Assembly (NCBI GenBank): GCA_003991915.1
Contig: RQTK01000007.1
Location: 1,154,555-1,218,554 of the forward strand
Length of the DNA stretch: 64,000 nucleotides
Direction: 5' to 3'
From: Elysia chlorotica
Taxonomy: Eukaryota > Mollusca > Gastropoda > Plakobranchidae
Numbering within the stretch: the stretch's first letter is position 1; every line of letters starts with the position of its first letter. The notes beneath the pieces are model-generated. The model was not told where the DNA came from, made no database searches, and saw only the letters and a program-made list of their open reading frames with translations. A program made the position numbers and the translations under genes. Of this stretch, positions 43,779 through 55,432 are shown piece after piece.

Positions 43779-44960
43779 ATCCCAAGCAGAAGACAAAAGA
43801 AAGACTGTTAATGCTGGTGTTGGGCTGGTGAAATTAAATCTGAAAATGAAACATTCAAAACTTAAAATATCTTCTAAAGCACAATGCTACTCACAGCAAT
43901 TGGATAATATGTTAAGTTATGAATGAAGAATAGTTCTGCTTGTAAAAAAAAAAAGCTTCTGAGGCATTGATGCCTTTGCAATTGTATGCTTGCTTAATAT
44001 GGTGCCTGATTTCTTTTATAGAAATTGTTTGAATAATTTCATTGTACTTCAGTCATTTACCAAGTAGACCTCTCTGAATATAATAGGAAACTGGAATACA
44101 AAGTGCCCAAGCAAAATTTTAGTATCCAAGAGACAATTCAGTTACTCTAAATGCAAGGTGTACATTGAAATTATGAGATAATGAAAAACTTGTCTCCACA
44201 CAATGGTAAGCAAAAAACAGTATCATTATGAAGAGAGTTAATAATGTACTATACAACCTTTTAGTTTATTTAAATCCAGTGATTTTAATTATTCCGATAT
44301 ATATAGTAAGATTTTAAGATTGAAAGATCTTGAATAACAGCCTTTTTTATGTTAACACAAAACTGCTCTTCGATTCTATTTAATATTTACACTATACAAA
44401 ATTTTTAGTGTAAGTTATTTACTGAACTTTTACCTGATAATACATGCCTTTCTTAAATTATTGCATGTATATAAAATATTTTCTTAGTTCAGTCTTTTAC
44501 AAACTTTTTGTTGTTTTGCTTTCAAGACAATTTCAAATTTTTAAAATGTAAACTGTTTAAACGCTAGAAAATATCTTGCAATCTGCAATATAATTTATGA
44601 TGAAAGCAAAAAACATGTCATATATATGTATAGAAGTAATTTTATGTTTTCAGTGACATAACTCACCAAAAGTTGGCTTGTAAAGTTGTATTGTTGGTTT
44701 GTGATGCTTTTACTTTTAGTCGCATTATTTATGTTTTTAACTTGGGGGGCAGGGTGTCGGGGGGCTAAGAAAATGGCTGTTTCTATTAACACATTTTTAT
44801 TATAATTGATTCTTTTTTCATAAGCATTACATTTTTAGACAATATAGTGTTGACAATTTTAATGACTTGATACTTTTATTCCCCCCATAATGTCAAAATG
44901 TTTTGTGAACATTGATGCTCCAATTGTAATTATGCCAATAAATATGTTTTTCATCACATC
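43779..44960 (+). other. DNMT1: DNMT1 3' UTR and poly(A) signal
   Basis: AT-rich sequence after the stop without coding signal. AATAAA at 44937-44942, followed by a T-rich stretch and then TTTGGTTCTGTT, is the best poly(A) signal. Further AATAAA words occur near 45211 and 45830, so longer 3' UTRs are possible. Confidence 0.5.
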
Positions 44961-47100
44961 ATTTGGTTCTGTTATATATCAAAATTAATGAATGAATCGT
45001 CTATGTTTATATCTCTTATGTCCTCTTATTGTCCTTCAGTAGTATGTCCTAATGAAAGAAAGTATGTCTTTCACTTTCAGCTGTGTTTGTGTAGCATCTT
45101 GAACCAATCAAACCTTTGACACTTTGATAAACACAGAATGTTACTACCCTGGTAATATACACATAAAGTTTTCCATTTGGTCTGATTAATAGCTATTAGG
45201 CATAGAATAGTCAATAAAACTTTTTATTTACACGTACCCTAAAGTAATATTAGTATTATTGATATACATTGTCTTACAATGAGTTGTGACAAAGCCATGC
45301 AGTTTCAATATCACCTCGATTGCATATTTGATCTTCAAGGTGCACAAGACTGAGGTAATATTTTTCCATTCTGGATTCTCCTTTAAAACATGGAAAGTTT
45401 AATTTTAATACTACATACACTATATCACTTAAAACAAATTTGCTCCGGCTGAGTTGTCTTATTTCTCATTTTAATTCACACATTTTTGAATCACTAAGTA
45501 TAGAATTACTACACTACTTTGGTTCAATTAGTAAATGCTGCACATTACTAAAAACATAGTTACGGTAGATTACTAAAATAAACTTTTTGGCATATGATAC
45601 TGATAGCCTAAGAATTTATTTTATCCTAAGTTTATATTAAACATTGACTGTAGAGTTAAAAAAATGAAATTGGTGTCTTGAAAATACTTCATTTAAAGCT
45701 ATGGTTTATCGTGAGCAAAACAGAATCGCAATGTTAGTCATTAGTGTGTAATCTCTACATGTAAGCAGTCACTCAGTGGCCAGTAAAGCGAGCACATACC
45801 AATCACTTGGTCTTGTTATCTTCCTTAATAAATAAAGCGTGCAGTGTTAAAACTGTTTTCTAATAAACATATTTCATATCTGATCTCAGTCAAAATACTC
45901 TTCTGGAAACTACAAGATTTCATCTATGGGAGGTAAACCCTGCTGTTATAAGACACGCATAGTTACAACTGTGCCCTTGCGTATAATTATCTTCCGATGT
46001 TCTAGACTTCATTTTCGTACTACATAAACGACTAGTATAATATGTACTATTCCTAAGTATTAGATTGATATAAGTGCGAAACCTATTAAACTTTAATTAG
46101 CAATTTTTAGTTAAAATTTGATGATTTAATGTGCATGAATCGTGCATCCTTTCAAAAGGACACTAGATAATAAAAAACATTCGCAAATAAAGCAACTTCC
46201 ATTCATTTGAACTAGAAATTGTATACATTTACATGTACATGTAATAATCAACACACAGATCATTATTGAATATGAGAGCAGTTACAATTCCATACGCCAC
46301 AAGCGCTAGCCATTTTAATATACACTTTTACAGAGAGAAAGAGAGGGCAGGGTGTGAGAGAGAGAATTGTAGAGTTGTGGTCGGGCCCCAAGACTGACGT
46401 CTGACAATTTTGTGTGCTGCCACACACGAGACAGGGCGGGCATACAATGTACTATGACGCCGACCCAACCAGTAGGGAGCGAAATCGACGGGGCTCGAAA
46501 CACTGACCTTTTGCGCCGAAAGCCGATGTTCTACTTCATCACCACCGCGCTCCATAGAGAGAGAGTGAGGCAGGGAGGGAAATGCAGGCTACACGTGCAT
46601 ACATTGTACTTTTTTTGTAGTACAGAAACGAATCTGAAGGGGTGTAATTAAACGATTCGCCCAATCTTGATATCTTGTTTTTTTTTTATAACAATATTTT
46701 ATAAGATTCCACATGCACACGAGTCAAATTAAAATTATTTCAAAATAACGATTATCTTTAATCTGCATCAAGGGGTATAAAGCTGTAGAGCAACTATGGG
46801 GCTAATATTAATAATTATGATCAGTGCAATGTATTTCACAATGGGATGCTCGAGATAAAATTAATAAGGTTTTCACGCTAACCATTTCAAGTACTTTTTA
46901 TTTCCTGAAATCAACTAAAAACTGATTCAATGCGAAGTTATAATGAGGCGCAATTCGCTCAACCAAAATCTAGATCTAGGTCTAGATAATGGCACCAATG
47001 CGTCAACATCTGCTGCTTGCTAAATCTACTCTTCTCTAGTTGATTGCAAGAGGAAACGAGCTTAGCTCTGAGCCAGCTGATGCTACCGCGAGCAAGCAGC
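44961..47100. other. intergenic DNA between DNMT1 and the ABCA2-like gene
   Basis: No coding exon seen on either strand. The stretch is AT-rich. It holds a minus-strand SINE (46375-46560) and short TCTAGATCTAGG words near 46970-46986. Confidence 0.5.
46375..46560 (-). mobile_element. SINE
   Basis: GTCGGGCCCCAAGACTGACG, CACACGAGACAGGGCGGGC, GCCGACCCAACCAGTAGGGA, GGCTCGAAACACTGACC. Confidence 0.8.
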
Positions 47101-47124
47101 TGTTCCTCTGACGGTAAACAACTG

Positions 47125-47134
47125 GTCACGTGAC
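47125..47134. promoter_or_regulatory. CLEAR/E-box palindrome GTCACGTGAC upstream of the ABCA2-like exon
   Basis: A perfect copy of the CLEAR motif (TFEB/TFE3/MITF site of lysosomal genes), 717 bp upstream of the ATG. A related M-box-like GTCACATGA lies about 65 bp downstream (near 47192) and a CRE-like TGACATCA near 47222. Regulation by MiT/TFE factors is inferred from the motif and the known lysosomal role of ABCA2. Confidence 0.5.
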
Positions 47135-47850
47135 ACATGAAACATAATATTTTTAGAGCTGACAAGTAACCAATAGAAACCCACGGAAAAGGTCACATGA
47201 TTCGTGTGAACCTCAAAATATGTGACATCATCAGTGAACCAAAATAGAGCAAACTGCTGTGTGAGGCCAGCCCTGTGAAACCTTCGTGGCACAACACACA
47301 GAAACACTAGGCCAAATGTTGCCTTCATCGACAGAGCAACATCCAACGTTTACGATGCCTTTGTGAAACCAAACGCTATGTAGCCTGTATCGTTGTAACG
47401 ATACGCTATTGTTTACACTTAGGTCTAGATATAGTTAGATCTAGTTCTAGCTTTTATAGTTTTAGATCAAAATAGATCTAGATCTAGATTAGATTGGAAC
47501 AAAGATAAGTGTCTTGTTTTGCAAACTTGCGAAGTAACCCAAGCCCTAGACCCAACAGCTGCTGCTCTCAGACTAATGGCTTTGTTCTTGAGATTCTAGA
47601 CATCTCAGTGCTCGAACGTGAGTGTGGATTGGACTTCACGATCTCTGTATTTTTAAATAGGAACGGATTGTATTTGGTCTAGATCTGGATGGAGATATCG
47701 AGAAGTGGAATATTCTATTTAATTTTGGAAAATATTCTAATCTGAGGATTACACAGTGAAGACTTCAACTCAACTTCAAGTAGGCTAGTAAGGAAGATCT
47801 ATAAAGTTTCAGTTTATCACAGACACCTCAGAAGTTATCAGACTGCCAAC

Positions 47851-47916
47851 ATGGGCTTTTTCCACCAGCTTCGGTTATTATTATGGAAAAACTTCACTCT
47901 GAAAAAGAGGAGCCCG
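47851..47916 (+). CDS. ABCA2: first coding exon of an ABCA2-like ABC transporter
   Basis: ATG at 47851 opens 22 codons, [20 protein letters not shown] then SP, ending at CCG|GTAAGT in phase 0. Human ABCA2 begins [20 protein letters not shown] then SP, and as I recall its first coding exon is also 22 codons; ABCA1 begins [20 protein letters not shown]. The identity favours ABCA2 over ABCA1/4/7. ABCA2 is a lysosomal/late-endosomal lipid transporter with two membrane and two ATP-binding halves; only the cytosolic stretch before the first membrane helix is in the window. No second exon (which should start near WVLAFEI in human) is found up to 64000, so intron 1 exceeds 16 kb. Confidence 0.85.
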
Positions 47917-48057
47917 GTAAGTATTCCTTAAAAATAGCCTACACTTTTAAAAAGTTGCTTCTTTGATAAAACTGTACTCTCTATCCCTTTCATCACAGCA
48001 TATTTTCAATCATCCTTCACTTTCTCTGTCTTATGAATTTGTCATATTTTCCTCACT

Positions 48058-48072
48058 CCTCTCTCTCTCTCC

Positions 48073-48158
<86 letters not shown>
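48058..48158. repeat. (CT)n microsatellite
   Basis: About 100 bp, 140 bp into the ABCA2-like intron. Confidence 0.9.
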
Positions 48159-48161
<3 letters not shown>

Positions 48162-49374
48162 TATTCATCTGAATGAGCTTTTCTTTTCTCCTTATTTTTG
48201 CTTTCAACAAAGGGGCGAGGGTGTGAAATCTTCATTGCCTATATGTGAGCCAAACGCTAAGTCCAAATGTCAATTGTCATGTGGTTGCCACATTAGTAAT
48301 TGTTAAAGGCATTTTATAAGTGATCTGTGGCATTATTAATATTTCACACCAAAATTCTGTTCTCAATTTATGAGACCTTTTGAATTCTTCTATTCTTATT
48401 TCTAATTCTATTATCTTCTTTTTTGTTTCTTTTTGTTTTTTATCTGCCTTCAATATTGAATGTGTGTGTTATCCTTGAGACTCATGCTCAGCTGTCTCTG
48501 CTGTTAACAAATTTTAACATTTGTTACAATCTAAAGTCAAAGGACCTGTGTGGGGAACTATCAAGTTTCTCCGTGAAGTTAAGAGTTATGCCAATTATAC
48601 GTATAAGTGAGCAGTTTCCTATAGATCCTTGATACTAGCTAGTCTAAACGATTCCAAATAATACACTAATATTTCAAAAAAAGAATTAGAGAAGTATCTG
48701 ATATGACGACTCTTTGGTCTGAACTTTCATAATTATTGTTATATCCAACAAAAAAATATTAAGTTAGAAAAAATAAGAGTAGGGTTCATGTGTGGATATA
48801 ACACAGTTGTTACTCTATTGGCTGTTGGGTGGTGATTTTAATTATGGGTTAAAAAAAAACCTTATAGATGCAAATTAATATGCTTAATATTAAATTTAGA
48901 AAAATACCATAAACACAGACACACCGACATTTAAACTAATGCTTATAAGACGTGATTATATTTGAATATTTGTAGGTTACGTGTCATGAGGTTTTGGACT
49001 AGTAAATGCAAAGTACATTTTGTAATAGATGGTAAAATAATGTTAACCCGTCAAAGGGATGAAGGGGGTATTGGGTAAAAACAAAATGCGAGGTAGAGCA
49101 GATGATATAGTCCTGAAAGTGTTTCTATGGCAACAGAAGTCCTTGGCCTTTCAGAAAATCCCTTACAGTTATATAGACCAGAGAATTATTATATGGCCTT
49201 TGGGATTCGGTGCCTATGATGTCGTTATATATAGGTTTATATTTGTAGCGATGGTCCTCACTGTAAGGAAAACAGAAGCAGAATATTCGTAGATGGAGCT
49301 AGAAGGTTCATGGATCGATACAGAAAGAATCTTTAAAGGTCGATTGATGGAGGAGATTGATACGAGAGATGAGG

Positions 49375-49414
49375 AGAGAGAGAGAAAGAGATAGAGAGCG
49401 TGAGCAAGGCAGAA

Positions 49415-49484
<70 letters not shown>
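49375..49484. repeat. (GA)n microsatellite
   Basis: GA run with a degenerate left edge. Confidence 0.9.
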
Positions 49485-50834
49485 GCATTTTACATGTATC
49501 GTTAATTTTTATGTAGCAATTTCTCCCACGCACGCCCGGCAGTATTGAACTGATCTTGACAAGTTCTTTGTTCAACCTAATATAAAATAATAATTATACC
49601 TAATTACTCAATAATTAATATACTTGTGGTGAGCGAATCTTGATATTATTGCGATTTCTAATAGGTTGTTAACAACTCTTATAAAAGATATTTTATGGAC
49701 TGGCTTACTTATTTTTAATTAGACAATTTATTATAGGCGTTGCCATGATTGGACAATAATGTCCGTATCTGAGACTGTAAAGCGAATGTAGATGACTTTA
49801 AGTCTCGATAAAACCTGATCCCAATTACTATCAAACTTAGACATTGCGTGTGGAGACGTCAGCAATCTTATTTAATGTTGTTATAAAAATCTTTGGGAAA
49901 TTTATCCTTTCCTTATGAAATTAGTGTAGATCACTTCGCGGTTAAAATATTACTTGTACACTGTAATTGTTATCAGTGGTACATTGTTGGTTTAAGCCTT
50001 AACGGTGAAGAGTAAAGCCATGTTTACTTGACGGCATGTACCTTTACTTATTATTATATGTTCTAATAGTGGGAAGCGCAGACTAGAGTAGTCATCTGTC
50101 TCATGGAACATGTTTGAAATGCCCAGACAGCCTCCGAGGTGCCCTTTGTTAAATAGTTTGTACCGAAAGGCGGCGAGGACGATCGATTTATGCAGTACAT
50201 GTCTGGCACCGCCACCCTCGTGAAAACAAAAGCCCCCTACTTTCCAAGAAAAGAACGTTTTAAAAAGCTGTGTGGTATTTCCCATTTGCTCCTATTTTAT
50301 ATTGTGAGAGGATTGGTGACATGAGTGGGAAAATAGCTGCATTGTATTTCTAAACTTGTATTTATAACCGTTCTTGGTGATGAAGGGCTGCGCTGATATC
50401 GCTGGGGTTATACAGGCAGATTCTCTTATATTTTTACTATGACTTCTAGTTGTTAAAGCCTTGATCTGCATACTTATAAGGTTTAAGAAAAGATTTAAAA
50501 AAATCATTAAACGTTTAATCCAAGGTTTATTAAATTATCTGATTTTTACCAAGTTATGCACCAGACTATTCCTCGTATAATTTCTGTACCCATCTTCTAA
50601 GTGGGTCTAAGGTGAATATACCACCGTGTGTGTTTCTGAAGTGTCATATATCCTAAAACTACTTTCAGCCTTTAGCCTTTTCTGTTTGTTGAAAGCGTCA
50701 CGGTGCGCTGTAACTATAGATGCACAGCTTGTTTGGATCTGCGCTGAGAGGTCGCGGGGTGCGTCTCGAGTTGGTGGAGTCAGTGGAGACTCAAGTGGAG
50801 AGGAACGTCTCTTCTCATCACTGTCTGTAACCTT

Positions 50835-51180
50835 GCGTCTTCGGCGAACTGGCTAAAGTGCTAAAGCGTTGGTCTGGAGATCCGCGGTTCGAATCCCACT
50901 GTCGGTCAAGAAATCACTTGTCCGATTTTGTCTTTTACTGGTTGGATCGGTGTCAGTATACTTATAATGTGACCGTCTGAAACCGAGTCTGCTGCACACT
51001 AAGTTTTGGGTAGAACATCGCCTTTCGACGCAGGAGGTCCGTGGTTCGAGCCCTACTATGGCGACTTCGTTCTCTACTGGTTGGGTCGGTGTCACTTCAA
51101 TGTGACCAAATGAGACAGCCATGGTATCCCAGCACTGTATCCGTGTAGCACGTAAACTTTTCAGACGTAAACCAACTCAA
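50835..51180 (+). mobile_element. two SINEs in tandem
   Basis: First: GGCGAACTGGCTAAAGTGC and GGTTCGAATCCCACTGTCGG. Second starts near 51006 (ACATCGCCTTTCGACGCAGG, GGTTCGAGCCCTAC, ACTGGTTGGGTCGGTGTCAC) and ends AACCAACTCAACAACAC before a long (CT)n. Confidence 0.8.
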
Positions 51181-51184
51181 CAAC

Positions 51185-51186
<2 letters not shown>

Positions 51187-51280
<94 letters not shown>

Positions 51281-51298
51281 TTCTTTCTCCCCCGTATC
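51187..51298. repeat. (CT)n microsatellite
   Basis: Follows directly on a SINE tail, as if grown from it. Confidence 0.9.
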
Positions 51299-51529
51299 TC
51301 TCGTTCAATGCATTGTGTATACATGTATCTAGTTGGCGTGGTCGAGTTTTGAAATCCCTGTGGTGCGCCAGATGTTACTTTGTATCGACCAGATTGCCTG
51401 CGACAGCTCTGACTAAGTCTATAGATCTATTCATCTGTTCTATTCAATCACTGTGTTTAAAACATACTCACTCACGCACTCATTCATTCACCGCTCACTT
51501 TAACTTATTATTGCCCCAGGACATCTGAG

Positions 51530-51835
51530 GCACGCGCACGCAAACGAGCTTTGTCCAATACATGGACTAAAAAAATATGATACATTGGGAGGAAGGACGA
51601 TGGCTTGCTTTGTTTTGTATGGTGTATATTATATTATACAGTGGGGGAAAGGACACCAACCAACTTTAGTTCGTGTACTGTATATATTGAGAGGAAGAAC
51701 GTAAACGTGTTTTGGTTTGTTTTGTATGGTGTATAATATATATATATATATATATATACAGTGGGAGAAAGAACACAAACGAGCTTTGGTTTGTGTAGTG
51801 TATATTACAGTGGGGGAAAGGGCGCAAGACTCAGA
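51530..51835. repeat. degenerate minisatellite, 3-4 units
   Basis: Units of about 80-115 bp share AAACGAGCTTTG, TTTTGTATGGTGTATA and CAGTGGGGGAAAGG; (TA)n lies in the middle. Confidence 0.8.
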
Positions 51836-52369
51836 CAATCAGTATTATGTAACTCTTGAAAATCATCAATAATTGCAAACTTATAGGACTGGGGTGAGGG
51901 TTAATTCATGTCGTTTCTACTCTCTTAAAATCCAGTTTGACTTTTAAGCCAAAATAAGCATCTTAAGAAAATACGTCCTAATGTTTTATAGCTATTGAAA
52001 GCTAGTTAGTGATTTCTTTCAAAGCGATATCAACCTTAACGGTCGTGCCAGTTAATGTTGTATAACATTTTCTAATTAAATTAACCCGCGTCAGACGTTG
52101 TTCGTCATGAGAAGACTTTCTATTTGTTATTGGTTAGTGGTTAGCTGATTCCACGAAACAGATAGCTGCTTCCACGAAATTTATCAAATATATAAGAACT
52201 AAGCCAGTTTTAATTGGTTGTACATGGAAACGGCGTAACCGGGAATGTTCTTTTTAATCTCCTCTCGATTAAATTGGTTTTTCGGAATCTACAAAACAGC
52301 TTTTGCGTTCGCCTATTTTCGTTTTATTATCATTTTAATGCACATGCATAAGACTGTATTTGGTGCTTA

Positions 52370-53045
52370 TACCACTCTGCGCAGCCAATTTGCATGTGTA
52401 TATCAGAGTCAAAAATACACAAGCGTCCAGAGCATTCAGACCATGTGTATTTTTCACTCTGTTTTCGGCATGCACCAAACCAGAGTGTTCACACCAGTCT
52501 GTTTCGCATGTGTATGTTTGACTCTGATATACACATGCAATCAAGGGGTCACTGCGCATGCGTGAACCCTAGTGACCCGCGGTCTTCAAAACAAACACAT
52601 AAATGGCGACTGCAGAAGCCTTTATATAATGTCTGGAGGAACGACCAATTTTATATGATATAAAAAATCCAGGCTATTAAAAAAATTCTGTTTGCTCTTT
52701 TTCCGTTTTGCTGGGAGAGATTGTAAGAGCAGAAAACAATTGCATCTTCCTCTTCACTGGTACTCCATTGTTCTTCTTCGCTAGCAGACGTAGATCTAGG
52801 TTTCTGGTCTTCATTGTATGCCGCCATTTCAATCGATGCCGTCAAACAAACAAGATCACGTGACAGTCGATGCGCATCGCATCAAAATATACACTCAGAA
52901 AATACACAACGTCTGAACACTCTTAAAAAACAGAGTGCAAACTACACATGCGTTTGCTTGTGTATATTTGACTCTGCGAAAAGAACACGCCGTCTGAACA
53001 GAAATAATTCCAAGGACATACGCATGGAAAAAATCCTTCGTCTGT
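52370..53045. mobile_element. possible non-autonomous DNA transposon with inverted ends and an exon-like insert
   Basis: Left (52385 on) CAGAGTCAAAAATACACAAG is matched in reverse complement on the right (52950-52977; GCTTGTGTATATTTGACTCTG). The outermost bases read GACTGTA on both sides. Inside, on the minus strand, ATG at 52827 opens MAAYNEDQKPRSTSASEEEQ and an acidic stretch of about 58 residues in all, like the start of a gene or transposase; I cannot place it. Direct copies of about 105 bp (52250-52358, 53125-53234) flank the element. Family unknown. Confidence 0.4.
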
Positions 53046-53689
53046 ACAGTCCCTAAGTTTCTTCACCGGGAACATTAATTACTACATGAGAAGGGTGGTA
53101 CTGGCTGAGACTGAAACCTTGGACATTCTGCTTATTCTCTCGTTTAAATTGTTTTTTCGGAATCTATGAAACAGCTTTTGCGTTCGCCTATTTTTGTATT
53201 ATCGTTTTTAATGCACCTGCGTAAGACTGTCCCTACATTTGATGTTCTGCAATTTCTTCAGTTTTCCTCCTCATGCTGAGAAGTTTTCGGTTCACTATTG
53301 TTTGAACAGCATCGTCTCATACCAGGATATCCAGCACATCTTGGGCGTGTGAAATCATTTCGTTTATTGAAGGCTTAATCATCCGAAATCACTTGTGCGT
53401 GTGATTTGTTTGTTTTACGTCGCTTTCTCCGCCTATCTCTGCCCATCACCATCAGACCATTATTATTCGCCCATCAATTAGAAGACGGATTACAATATAC
53501 TTCATTTATCTATGTTGTTATAATCTAAATCAACATATGCCAATAAATAAGAAGAATTACTTCATTTAATTTATTCTACCATCTATGTAAGCATAACCCA
53601 AACCAACCGTATTTTATGAACCCTGGTCTGAGGCCATTTTCATCACCTTAGCTTGAGATGATGACGTCCACCGAGATCGAAGTGGACAT

Positions 53690-53850
53690 AGGTGTGGGTA
53701 ATAACTTGAATCATGACTTCTCGTGAACTGTAGGACGCGTACACTGGGTTCTATTATTAGTGTCACCTCTCGTGAACTGTTACTGTAGGATGAAGCCCAC
53801 ACAGGGCGCTTACAGTGGATTCTATTATTAGTATCACCGTGAGGACTTGA
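53690..53850. repeat. short tandem duplication
   Basis: TCTCGTGAACTGT and TTCTATTATTAGT and TCACC occur twice about 70-90 bp apart. Confidence 0.7.
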
Positions 53851-53984
53851 AGGTCTCCTGGCTAGCGACCAGCGCCTGTGTCTTTGTGTTGGACGCACGG
53901 TCTCGACCATTGGTGTGCTCGGGGTGGAGTTGAAATCAGTTGGTTGCTTTATGTCCAACTACAGCAATGTTTCATAGACTATCT

Positions 53985-54180
53985 TGTGGGCGGGCCCCAA
54001 GACGGATCTCTGACAATTTTATTCAAGGCGGGGAGACTTTGACTCCTGTCTCTGACACCAGCCAGCAGGGGACAACACTGGACAAGTCTTTTGTTTTGTT
54101 TTTACCGATAGTGGTCTTCGAACCGCTGACATGCCGATCTGGAGACCAACGCTCTACCACTTGGTCCAGTCTCTGCCCCT
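53985..54180 (-). mobile_element. SINE, near full length
   Basis: GTGGGCGGGCCCCAAGACGG, GACACCAGCCAGCAGGGGAC, CTTCGAACCGCTGACATGCC, AACGCTCTACCACTTGGTCC. Confidence 0.8.
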
Positions 54181-54959
54181 CTTCCCCCCACCCCCTAAAC
54201 CATAGGTGCGGTCGGCGTTGTTTCGCTGTGTGTCAGTCTTCATGTGAGAATGTTGTTGTTGTTTGTACGTGTCGGTAATCACCGGAGTAACTACCGGGCA
54301 ATTATCGTTAACTTGCCATTCATACAGTGGTGGCGTTAGTCCGCAGTAAACCTACACTGGTTTTGTTTTAATGTCACAGTTATTACTATATGTATACTAC
54401 ACGTCGATTCTTAGTGCTGGCAAACTGATGTATGTCAAGTTTCATCCCCGTGATGATAAAGCGCCATCGCTGTCCCTCATAGTGATAAGCGTCACCCGTG
54501 TGAGTCTCTATGTTTTTCCTTGTTTATTTGTTTGTTGTTGTTGTTTAACTATTCTCATTAAGCCCGATAGCCTGCGCGTTAGCACGTAACGGTGAACGTA
54601 AAGTCATTATTCAGCTGCTAATCATCGGCGCCAAGAGTAAGAACATTCCTTTGTGAATTTTTTAAAGATAATTAATTTGGCCAGTACGGCTAATCAGGGA
54701 GTCTGGGTTAGAGGATAAGGATAAGAGTTTTACATTTTCCAGGACTGGATTTAGGCCTAGCCTTTTGATGTCGTGTCAATCATTGTACTTAGAGTCGGAG
54801 AGTGTGCTGTATGAAGGCTATTGGAGCCGTGCATACCATTTAGGGCTTTAAGACGCCTGTCGTGTTTAGAAGCTATATATAGGAACACGTCTATCACCGA
54901 GTACATGTATGATTGTCTTGGAAAAGTGATTAGTTTGCTCAAATATTTATTATTATTTC

Positions 54960-54961
<2 letters not shown>

Positions 54962-55017
<56 letters not shown>

Positions 55018-55020
55018 CAG
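54962..55020. repeat. (GA)n microsatellite
   Basis: GA run with GATA/ACAG interruptions at the right end. Confidence 0.9.
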
Positions 55021-55356
55021 AGACAGGCGAATGGTCTCTCTCTATAAACAGCAACCCTGTTTCAGTTCGCCATTTTGTCGTCCTAAGTAACCCAGATACC
55101 CCGCACCAAAAGTTCACAATGTATACTTTTTCCGAGAAAGGGCAATACCACCCCTTCCGTATTTCTTACATTAGGATGTATCTATCTAGTGTAGGGGAAA
55201 CTAACACACCGTCAAGAAAAGTCCTCGGTACTCGAACTACTAAAAAATTCCACTCCACGCGCCTCGTAGTTTTTATGACCAACTAGCATCTCTGTCAGAG
55301 AGAATAAAAGACATGCCCGGTGTCTCCCAACCCCAGCTGACTGCACAGCAAGGCTG

Positions 55357-55366
55357 GTCACGTGAC
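55357..55366. promoter_or_regulatory. second perfect GTCACGTGAC
   Basis: Same 10-bp palindrome within intron 1 of the ABCA2-like gene. It overlaps the stop codon of a candidate minus-strand exon, so its conservation could have a coding reason instead. Confidence 0.3.
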
Positions 55367-55432
55367 TGGCGCCAGATCCTGCAGCTTGTCCAGGAACATC
55401 TCGTAGTGTGGAGGCACGGTCCGCGTCCGGAT
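55358..55432 (-). CDS. possible terminal exon of an unknown minus-strand gene
   Basis: On the minus strand CCTTGCACTTGCAG is followed by 24 codons and a TGA: IRTRTVPPHYEMFLDKLQDL then APVT. Codon choice is strongly GC-ending (CTG, AAG, GAC, GTG), like the confirmed exons, while the surroundings are not. AATAAA on the minus strand occurs about 410 bp further on (54944-54949). No preceding exon was recognised between 55433 and 64000. I cannot name the product. Confidence 0.35.
   Translation of the reverse strand: MRTRTVPPHYEMFLDKLQDLAPVT

Noticed and set aside
50880-50900. tRNA genes suggested by GGTTCGAATCCC-type B boxes
   Set aside because: All such boxes are followed by the SINE body and lack a convincing cloverleaf; they are SINE heads.
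51121-51528. Long Ser/Leu frames over (CT)n and (GA)n tracts, here and at 14.0, 15.1, 17.8, 48.0, 49.4 and 63 kb
   Set aside because: Dinucleotide repeats are open in every frame; no coding evidence.
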